From: Owenia fusiformis
Taxonomy: Eukaryota > Annelida > Polychaeta > Sabellida > Oweniidae
Assembly (NCBI GenBank): GCA_903813345.2
Contig: CAIIXF020000186.1
Span: 1-25,000, forward strand
Length of the DNA stretch: 25,000 bases
Reading direction: 5' to 3'
Part shown: positions 1 to 10,400 of the stretch, piece after piece
How the letters are laid out: every line of letters starts with the position of its first letter
Position numbering within the stretch: position 1 is the stretch's first letter
Made by a program: the position numbers and the translations under genes
The notes under the pieces: model-generated
What the model saw: the letters and a program-made list of their open reading frames with translations, nothing else
What the model was told of the DNA's origin: nothing
The model's database searches: none

Positions 1-17
1 CGAAATTTCGTTTGCAG

Positions 18-121
18 ATTCAGATTCCTGAGAAAATTCTACACTCATTACATAACTCAGATGATGAATTTGGAGAACTTGCTGTTCTGACCTACTTTTC
101 GGACGCCATATCTCAAAATCG
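18..121 (+). CDS. Internal exon of an unidentified plus-strand gene entering from the left
   Basis: A clean acceptor (tttgcag, ending at 17) and donor (CG|gtaagag, from 122) bracket 104 bases. Only one frame is open; the other two contain TGA. The peptide starts IQIPEKILHSLHNSDDEFGE and goes on through a hydrophobic helix-like stretch (LAVLTYFSDAI), then SQN, ending with two bases of a codon. It looks like one piece of a helical-repeat protein, but I do not recognise the family. The rest of the gene lies left of the window. It converges on the minus-strand gene that ends near 1,034. Confidence 0.6.
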
Positions 122-389
122 GTAAGAGAAATCAAAAAACCATTTGCCTCTTGAATTAGCGTTTTTTCAAAGGAACATGATGAAAAAAACCTGGAGCGAA
201 AATACTGAATGACGACTGAGAAAACTGGCAAAATAGTGAAAACACACGATTGTGACCTAGTTCTTGACCTTTGACCTAGATAAAAATCTGACCTAATTTC
301 CCAGAAAGCCGGATCCAGTCCTTAGTTAACCATGTAAGTTGGATTAAGTAAGCTGTTATAGTTGACGAGAAATTTGGTGAGGAGGAATA

Positions 390-578
390 ATAATAATAAT
401 AAAGAAAACAGGCAAAAACAATAGACTCCAGATTTTCAATCTGGAGTCTAATAATAAAGAAAACAGGCAAAAACAATAGACTCCAGATTTTCAATCTGGA
501 GTCTAATAAGAAGAATACTGGCAAAAACAATAGACTCCAGATTTTCAATCTACTCCAGATTTTCAATCTGGAGTCTAA
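390..578. repeat. 55-bp tandem repeat with perfect 12-bp hairpins
   Basis: About 3.3 units of roughly 55 bp. Each unit has an A-rich spacer (aataaagaaaacaggcaaaa) followed by the hairpin AGACTCCAGATT-TTC-AATCTGGAGTCT. Hairpins begin at 423, 478 and 532 (spacing 55 and 54). The last is partly re-duplicated, so the motif occurs one and a half times between 532 and 574. Lies in the probable last intron or 3' flank of the plus-strand gene. Confidence 0.9.
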
Positions 579-610
579 TAAACTAAGATCTTTAAAATTG
601 AACGCTTCAG

Positions 611-641
611 AGACTGTATCATGTCCAACGTACGTGGGTAG
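611..641 (+). CDS. Possible terminal exon of the same plus-strand gene
   Basis: After an acceptor-like cttcag (605-610), phase 1 continues the CG left by exon 18-121. It gives Arg, then DCIMSNVRG and a TAG stop at 639-641. An AATAAA at 760-765 would serve as polyA signal about 120 bases on. The polypyrimidine tract is poor and the exon is short, so this is a weak call resting on phase, stop and polyA signal only. Confidence 0.25.
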
Positions 642-1033
642 GTGGGTATGAGGTTTTTATACAAAGTTGTGCCAAAACCGACCTTAACCATGACTTTTAG
701 ACAATTTTACGCCTCAAATAGCAGTGAAATTAGGAATGAAGGATGTGACCAGTTTGCTCAATAAACACATTTATATATCATACATGTATGTGACATAAAT
801 GTTGGTATGCATGTGTTAAGTATAGGATATATAACATATTTATGGGTCATTGAGAAAGTTTAAGGGTTTTAATTGTCTGACAATTTCAAGTTCATTGTAA
901 TATATGTTACCCCTATCCCTTATTTTGAACTGAGAAGAGACCTCTGAATTTGAATGATATTACCTCAACTTATATAACAAAATGGTTGTAATTAATCAGA
1001 CTTTCATTCTATAACTGATATTTTTCACAAAGT

Positions 1034-1039
1034 TTTATT
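1034..1039 (-). promoter_or_regulatory. Candidate polyA signal (AATAAA) of the minus-strand gene
   Basis: TTTATT on the plus strand is AATAAA on the minus strand. It lies about 57 bases past the proposed stop codon at 1,096-1,098, a plausible spacing for a short 3' UTR. Confidence 0.4.
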
Positions 1040-1095
1040 GGATTTGAATCTTTTTAAAATATTATATTCCTGTTAACTTAACTAATAATTTATCT

Positions 1096-1452
1096 TCATG
1101 TCTCAGAAGATCCCCTTCTTGAGCACATTGCTAGGTATACGATTTCTAAAATTTATGACATCAATTTATGGTAAAAAAATCACACTCACGATTTTGGGAG
1201 TCGTTATATTCAATCCTTTCTAATTTTTTAGCATATTTACGAAATTCTTTTGAAATAATCTCCATTTGGTCAAAGTATACAAACACTGTACCTCTGAATG
1301 TTTGATATGATAATAACGAAAAATAAAAAAAAGATATGATTGTTAAAGGACAGTGCACCTTTTTGCTTTACAGAGGGCACATTAAATGTGAATAGGAGAA
1401 TATATAATTACCGAATCATTACAAAGGTTATTACAAAATATTCTATTATTAT
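1096..1452 (-). CDS. Tentative exons 20 to 22 and stop codon of the minus-strand gene
   Basis: Three short exons fit the required phases in turn. 1452-1412 (acceptor cttctcag, donor CG|gtaatt) encodes the hydrophobic IIIEYFVITFVMI. 1293-1190 (acceptor attcag, donor gtgagt) encodes GTVFVYFDQMEIISKEFRKY, then AKKLERIEYNDSQN. 1145-1096 (acceptor attttag) encodes IVYLAMCSRRGSSET and TGA at 1,096-1,098. The middle exon looks clearly coding; the outer two rest on phase and splice sites. A hydrophobic stretch near the C-terminus could be membrane-associated but is short (13 residues). Confidence 0.45.
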
Positions 1453-4400
1453 CTGAGAAGTTTCGTTTTTATGTGCATATTTAATAATTTCACTTGACTT
1501 TGCAGAAGAGTGTAAGGATATCTTGATAAACTTGTATCTAGACTAAATGACTTAGTACACTAGCAAAAATAAAATTAATTGGTAAAAGTATGGGACATAA
1601 GGGATCAAATACAGGATTTTGGCTCATACAGGATTGAATAATGGATTGGATACGGAATTCCCGTGAATATGCTATTTTCAAATATAAATTCTATTTTGAT
1701 GGTATTTCTAGAGTAAAGGGAAAAGTAAGTGGTGATATTTCATTTTTTTATTGAAAAAAAAATTGAGGATATGCTTGTGTTACCTTTCCACTGAGTTTGC
1801 GAAAGGCTTCTAAGAATTCCCTCCTGAGCTTGCCATTCATCTGTCCACTGCTCTCTGCATTCCCAACCTTCTGCAACAATTTCTTGCCAATGGACTGAGC
1901 CATTTTAGAAATATTGCTGGGCCTGAAAGACAGACTTACTTAAAGTGGCAGCAAAGGATAGATAGATGTAAAAGTAATAGAATGGCTGAAATGTCCAAAT
2001 ATTTCAAGAAAATAAACAAGTCTTTTAACAATGAACAGAATAAAATTTTCAGTCATATATTACACCATAAATCATAAAATCTCGGTCTTTATTCCTTAAT
2101 TAAATCACAACACCAACTAGCCACACAAAAGTTAATTTATTATTGAATTTGGTATCCTCTAACAGGTGTAAAATTTGACGAAAATCTGACAAGTTTTCTG
2201 TAATCAAGGTTAACCAACTCAAGAATTTGGTTCCACCATGATGAATACATCAAAATCTTGATATTCTAACTTACGGTAGCTTAGCCAAAATCTCGCCAGA
2301 TACAGTGTCCAAGACATCGTCATCTATCCCGTCTAGAGGGTTGTCTTCATTACGCTCTCTTTTCAAACCAGCAATAAACAGCTCAGCAATAGCATATATC
2401 TATAAAACAAAAATAATAAATAAAAAATCTGTGAACACGTTCACCCCAGAATGTACATTTAAACATTGCTCAGTAAGAAATCATTTCAGATATCTGTTCA
2501 AATTACCTGTTCAGGATTGTATCCTGTCTGTTCTGAGAGAGCTTCCACAAATGCCAAGGCATCATCTTTATCCATTCCCTCAATGTCTTTTGGACTCATT
2601 CCTTTGACAAGATCTTTAAGTTCCCTGGATTACATTAAAATAAGTACATATTTTGTAAATGGGGAAAAATGGTATGTTTTAACAAAAGCGAAACAACTAA
2701 ATTTTAAACCTTGAAGTTGAGTATACACACACTTTTATTTAAAAGCAAGCAAATTTAACTACCCTATCACATGGTGCCAAGAAGGTTGAATTATAAATAT
2801 TGTGTCGCTATAGAATACTTTCACAACTGATTCCATCATTTCCTTTCTCTAAAGTGTCAAAGAATCTACCTTATTTTGTCAGGAGTGATGTCTCCTACAT
2901 CATAACCAGATCCGTCTTTCTCCATCAGTGCCTTCATCGCTGCAATTCTCTAGCATAATAGAGATAATTGTTAAACATAAATCAATAGCAAGTGCATATG
3001 GTTACAAGTCTTAAACAAAGTATGATTCCCTTAATCAAGGTTTGTGAATCTGAGATTCCTCCAAAGCTGAATGATTTAATTGTGCTTAAATATTTGACTC
3101 CAATCTTTTTAATGACAAATTGAAACATTCACAACTTCATATTTCTCTCCTTTTCTTTGTGTACATTGATTGTGTAAATTGCACTTCACTAACCAGAGCT
3201 TTTGGGAGTTTAGCTTCTTTGCCCTCCAGGATGCCAAGGTTTGCCTCAATATCCCCAGATTTCAGCGACTGGAGGAAGTCTTTCACACCAATACCCTTCA
3301 TCAAGCCCTCACTCTCTATGATTTCCTTCATGTCACCAGCATCCAAAAGCTGAAATATGTCAAAAATTGTTTTATCTAAGAGAGGATATAATAAATGAAG
3401 GATAAAGTTTTTGATAGTAACAAGTATTCAAACATGTTTGCAACATGTACAATGTACATGTACTGAATAGGGTCACCTTTATTATCCTAATCTAATATGG
3501 AATACGTTTTTTAGTCACTTTCTTACCTTTTTAGCAATTTTAAAGTTGACACCTCTTTTCCTCCCATCAGTACCATCTCCTTGTTCGGCACTTTCTAACA
3601 CAGAATCAAGGATTCCTTTCAAGGAACTAGCATCCATATTGCCAATTTGCTTTAATCCAAGACCTAAAACAATTCATATTATGTATATGATTACATTTCA
3701 AACATTTCCGTCCTTTGCTGAAATATGCAGAACAATACATTTGGGATCTTGAGGAAAAAAAGATTTTCAACATACAAATTGATGGCCAGTCTCATGCACT
3801 CAATCACTTTATGGTTACTGATTAACATTAAACAGGAAAAACATCAACTTTTTGTCTAATTTCAAGGGTTAATGTCAAAAATGTGCTTTATGAGATCAAG
3901 ATTTTTGAGTCCAACGTTTTGTCAAACACAACAGAAAACAACAAAAACAGCAATTCCTAGACCTTTGAAACTAATAAACCTTATTTGATTGTTCCACATG
4001 GCATAATTTCATGGTATATTATATTAAAATCTCCAATTTCTGAAAAGATAAGGAAGACAATTACAACATGAAAATTGTAAAAGTATGCTGGGTGCCAATG
4101 ATGTGTTTTGGATGTGGATGTGACTCATACATCACTTTCATCAAAATGATCAAATGAAATAGCAATACCTTTTAAAAGATTTTTTGGAATCTTTTTAAGA
4201 TCATCTGCTTGGTCACCGTCTAAACATTTGTCAACAAGAGTGTCAGCCTGAAAAATGATGTAAAAGTTGCATCATTTTATTTTGGTTAAATATGAACCAG
4301 TAAATGGTGACTTTGCTTGCTTGATATAAGAGGTCATATAGTGACACATGTAGTTGAGGTAATTGCAAGGATTCTATGTATAATATAGACTTCTAAATAC

Positions 4401-7400
4401 TGTGTTCTGTGGGACATCATACATATTCCTTGCTACTAAGAGAGTTTGTCTGAACATTCACTATGTATAAATCAATATTAGTTCAGTATTCATTGTTCAG
4501 GATTCCATTTGTTTTCTATGTGACTTAATTTGTCTTATTTGTCATACACAATTTAAACGAAAGTATCAATACAAACTCGGACAATATTTCATAGGGGGCA
4601 ATACCTCCACCCCTTTTTCAGTCAATTGATTTGGCCAGTTCCTTTGTTCATCCTCTCCCCTTATAATAACAAACTTGTTTTCCCTTTTCTGTAAATGTGA
4701 ATATATACAATAGATGGATGCCTTACCACACTATCTGGCACTACACTTAATTTTCCAATATTTTCCAGCACCTCATCATCACAGATTTCTCCTTTAGGGA
4801 TTTTTCTCAGTATACTTGGAAAATCTAGGCCCAAACTGCTCCCCAGTTTAAGAAGATCTGACTTTTTGTAGTCTTGTGGGTTTTTCCCTGCTGGGCGACA
4901 CTTTCTTCTGATGACTGATGTAGTCTACAAGTTAGGGAATATAGCAGAAGTTAGTCAAAGAGGCAGACACATTCCTTTCAAGATACATATAATAATAACT
5001 TGACAACAGTTTTGTTTTCAGAAGATTTATTATAATACTCCCTGCCCTATATGTATCAATAAGCTTAATAATTTGAAATACTATGTTACAGCAATGTTAT
5101 AAATATACGGGTAATTGAATTTGATTAATTAAGAGTAAAGACATGTACCCTAGGGTCAAGACAGCCCTGCTCTAAGAGTGATGAGACTGAGCTACAGTTG
5201 ACTGAACCAGAACTGGCAACACTCCTGACAGCACTGCTGTCTAGACAGCTTTTAAGTCCACCAAGTCTGAAGTGACAGAAAATTTACAGCATTTATAAAA
5301 TAATTGGTTCAAAGCCCCATGCACTTTAGTCAGTGGTGGCGTACCGATTTATTCAAATATGTTGCATGACTTCATTATTTTCAAGTTGGTCAACTATGGT
5401 GTATAAATCACTAAAATTATTCAGATGTGTTGTACTTCTTGTTAATTCTCATTTGAGTTGGTTGTGCATTGTACATATTTTTTCATTTAAATATTCAAGT
5501 TTTAGCTGTGGTAAACGAATAGTTCAAGTTGTTCAAATGTATTGTACTTACTGTTCAAGTTGTTCAAATGTATTGTACCTACTATTCAAGTTGTTCAAAT
5601 GTATTGTACTTACTGTTCAAGTTGTTCAAATGTATTGTACTTACTATTCAAGTTGTTCAAATGTATTGTACTTACTGTTCAAGTTGTTCAAATGTATTGT
5701 ACTTACTGTTCAAGTTGTTCAAATGTATTGTACTTACTGTTCAAGTTGTTCAAATGTATTGTACTTACTGTTCAAGTTGTTCAAATGTATTGTACTTACT
5801 GTTCAAGTTGTTCAAATGTATTGTACTTACTGTTCAAGTTGTTCAAATGTATTGTACTTACTGTTCAAGTTGGTCAGCTGTGAGTGATGAGGTGTTAAGT
5901 GTTTTTAGGAGAGCATGTGCACATGTTTTCTGACCTCCAAAATATTTCTTGGCAAACTTCTTCAAACCTTCCAAGTCAGGAGCCTAAAACATAAACCTGA
6001 TAGTCACAACTTTGACACAGGTGCAGCATATGTTGATCATTATATAAAAAATATAATATAAAACTTCACATAAAATATACCCCAAAATAAAAAGGATAAG
6101 TCTTCTCAAATATTTAACATTCAATTACACATTTCAGAAAAATGTCCCCGATGATTTCTGTTTTTTATAGTTTCTTTATCAAAATATTCATAATTATTAG
6201 GAGGCTCTCTGAAAGAGGCCTCTTACAGGTTTCTTAATTTTTCTTATTCTTTATTATAAATTTCTATATAAGTATTTTTCTCCTACTTCCAGCAGTCTTT
6301 GAGACTATTAGCCACCTACATAAGCTATTAAAAGAGATATGTACCTAAATCTTCTACTTTTTTTGTAGCTAGATTGACCATCTTACAATTTTACCATTGA
6401 AATGTATCTTCTATACACCAACCTGGCATTCTGGCCTGGTACGATTCATTGCCATTCCACTCTTCTCGTCTGAGTCATCATCATCTCCTGCCTTTTTTGG
6501 CCTTCCCATTGGTTTAAATACCAGGTCATCATCGTCATCATCTTTCTTTCCACGCAGTTGCCTGCCACACTGGTTTTCATTGCTACATGAGAATGGCATC
6601 TTCCCTATATCCATTAGTTTGCTAATCAGCTGAAATTTTGAATAATGAACAAGTTAAAAATGCATAAAAATTATGTTGTGACTGTTTTTTCATGCATTGT
6701 TTTAATACAAGCAGTATACAGAACATCTACCAAACCAAATGATATCTCAAACATACATGTTAGATACTCACAATTATTTGAATTATTTGAAAAATTAAAA
6801 CATTATAGTGCTCATATTCACATTATATTATAAAATAATATTATATAAAAATATTACAGTACTATCATACTCACAAGTTCTCTTGGAATGGATTCACAGA
6901 CACTAGCTGGAGCTCCAAACAGGTATGGTTTAACCAATTCAAACAAGTCTTCAGTGTTGATTTGTTGCTTGATTGAGAAGAGTCTCTTTGCAAGGGGGAC
7001 GAGGAGACCTCTGTTCATGCTACAATACTTGAACTTCTCAGGATCTTCAACTTCATTTAACATTTCCATCCTAAAATAAGCCACGAAGAATAGATTTTAT
7101 GTTACACATATCCTCAGAGTAGGAGTACGAGTATACTGAGGGTGAAAACAATTTATTTGTAATGTTCTTTGTTTTTACGATAATCATATTGTATCAACTT
7201 GTCTCTCACAGTTTTAAGAATACAGTATCATCCAGGAATTCTTTCGGATCCATTGGCAAATTGACAAGAATATCCATGAAGCCTTCTTTTGTCAAATCTT
7301 CATTTGCAATCTTGTTTTCACCACAGTCAGTAAATCTGTTCATAATTGACCTTGCCAGGGCTCCACGACTTTTGCCTGGGAGTTGCTAAAACAGAAATCA

Positions 7401-10400
7401 CAAAAAGTATTCTGATATGAATAACAGTGAAGTACATGCTAAATGTATTGTATTTAAACATGCAAAAAGATGTACCAAAGAATGACAGTGTGTTCCATAA
7501 ATACTGAGGTTCTAGGTACATAATAAGCAGGAATATAAAATGTATCTAGGAAGCTATCGTCAAGGACCGGGACTGGGATGGATACAAGTTGTATTAACAA
7601 AGCTGTAAATTTTAAATTTTAAAATCAATTCATCGATCTGCTCCAGCAATTAATAGAGTGTGAAAATCTCACTAACTTAAGAACTTCATTTTATGACTAA
7701 GAAAATGAGTACCTTTAAGCATGTTTTTAAATTTTGGAACTTTATGAGGGATAATGTAGCGATAACTTCAGTAGGTATGGAATATATAGTATTTATGATC
7801 AGTTCTGGATACAGAGTTTATCCCTTGGGAAAAATGTATATCCCCCTTGGGATAAACCCTGTATCCAAAACCCCCCAATACATAGCCCAGATGTACATGT
7901 TAAATGTGTTTTAATTAAAGAGGTACCAAAGGATAGATGACTGTGGGGCTCCAAGTGTTCTGGGCTATGACAAGAGTCAGAATAGTTAGGTAACCAATAA
8001 CACTTGGGACTCCACAGATGACCTTTTAAAATATTGTGAACATGCTAATTGTATTTTAATCATAAAGACAACTGACGACAGATGACTTTTTACAAACATT
8101 ACAATATTCTTTTGAAAAAAATCAAAATCATACCTCAATAGACTCGGACACTTCCTTCAATGCTTCAGCTGTGAGATCTTCCTTCTTGATTCCACGAAGA
8201 GCATTTCTGATGATGCCAAAATCACCACCATTCTCTACGATGGCCTCAATCCTATCTTGAAAAGCTACACCTTCAAACTGAAAAACAGATAAAACACTGG
8301 TTTCTGACCATACCTACTGAGGTACATATTTATATAGTTTGGTTTTAGTTGGGATAAATAGTATGACAGGGAATACAATTCATTTATACGTATTTATTTA
8401 ACTAAATAGAATAAAATAAATATACATTGTACAATGAAAAATATGAGGGAGATAAACAGTGATATTGAGAAAAAGGGAAAACTTATTCTGTAAAAACATG
8501 GGATAGACACTTTCCTCAGAACTGGAAAAAGTCAGGTTGTCCACATTATGTTACTCACAGAAATGTTTGATAAACAGCTTTTACTGAGATACATGTGGGC
8601 TTGTTTTACAAACTCAGTCAGTTTACTTCCATTCATCGCCATCTTCCACTGCTCAGCCATAAAAAGCTGCGTCTAAATCACAAAAAACAAAGTTAGATGA
8701 ACATATCTAGACAACAGCAACGCCAAAGCATAGCAAATCTCATGGAACAGCCATGCCTGGCATTTTTACAAACAAAGTATATAGCAAAATGGCAGCCATT
8801 TTTCAAAATGGCCACCCTCTACCAAAAGCATCATTAGACAGTGTGTCATGCTTATAGTATTCACATACCAAATATGAACAAAATCGCTCCACCACTTTTC
8901 GAGTTATAGCAAAATACATTAAAATGGTGGCCATTTTTCAAAATGGCCGTCTTCTACCAAAAGTATCATTAGACAGTGTGCCATGCTTATAGTATTCACA
9001 TACCAAATATGAACAAAATCACTCCACTACTTTTTATAGTAAAATACATTAAAATGGCGGCCATTTTTCAAATGGTCACCTTCTACCATTACTTTTCGAG
9101 TTACAGCAAAATTCATAGAATAACAAGTAAAGGCCGCCATTTTTCAAGATGGCTGACATGTGCTTTTTTAATATCTACATTTCTAGCTTTATTAATGTCC
9201 TATATAATTTTTTTACATTTAAAACATATTGCTATTACAGTTTTACATATTGAACCTAAATTACTGTAAAATCGGCACTAAAATGGCCGCAATTTTTAAA
9301 TGAGCTGCCATTTTGAAAATCGGCTTTTAAACAGAATTTCTACCCCAATAGGGATTAAGTGTACAAAATATGAACAAAATCGGGCCAATGGTATTTGAGT
9401 TATTGCCCGGACGGACAGACATACGTACGGACAGACAGAGGTGTTCCTTATATTCCTCCGAACTTCGTTTGATGGGATAATAATTCAATGTCAAGAAGAT
9501 ATAGTAAGACTTTTACATTAAATGACTCGATTTTTAGTTAGATCTTTTTATTTGGAGTTACCTGTTCTGGAACTTTCCCCCACATTTCTTTTAACTTGTC
9601 TTCCATTTTCTTTTTTTCTTCCTCAGATTCACCTCGAAAACGTCTCAATCCTTCTTCAGCTTTCTTGCGCAGCTCTACGGCCATGTCTGTGGCATCCTCC
9701 CAGATGTCCTTCATCCCATCTGTCATCTTATCTAGAATACCCTCTGCCATATCACCCAAGCCTCCTCCACCTGGCTTTCTGAAAACATTGCTTGCAAATT
9801 TAACATTATATTTCTTATTAAGATCTATAATATGGCCTCACAATAGTGAATAGTGATGGGGACATATTAAAAAGGCTGTTAACAAAAAATATAAGTTGTG
9901 ACATATATCTTCAGTCACAGTACTTACCAAGTTTTTTTGTTAAAAACGGAGGCTATTTAGCAACCATATTGAATAAGGAACTGATTTTGAAAAAATTGCA
10001 AGCAGCATGTACAGTTGACCTACAAATGCATTCCTTACTACAAAGACAAATATAATATATCCCAAAAGATCAACAATATTTTATCAATTGCTGAAGTTTC
10101 AAAGAGCAAAAATGGGGAAAATGCTTTAGTTCCCCCAAATAATAATTAATATGGTAACCATATCTATAGAAAAAATGAATGCATTATTGTAAAAATCTTT
10201 AGCTTTCCTCAAATAAAGTATGCATACATATACTATATAAGAAAAACAATGGCCATTTTGAATTGGAAATACCTTCGAGAACAGAAGTTTTTTGCCTATA
10301 AGGCCAGAAATAATTTCTTGTGAAGAGTAGCAATTATATGGTCCATTTAATATTAAACACCCATCCCAGAGCTTACTCAACAGGGGATACCCACCTTCCA

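Noticed and set aside
1107-1135. A plus-strand exon (tctcag ... gtatac)
   Set aside because: Joined to exon 18-121 it gives a stop at once, while the same bases fit a minus-strand last exon.
5333-5933. Three long overlapping plus-strand ORFs with repeats like QVVQMYCTY
   Set aside because: They arise from the 31-bp minisatellite, whose period is not a multiple of three and lacks stops in all three frames. The real coding signal there is on the other strand.
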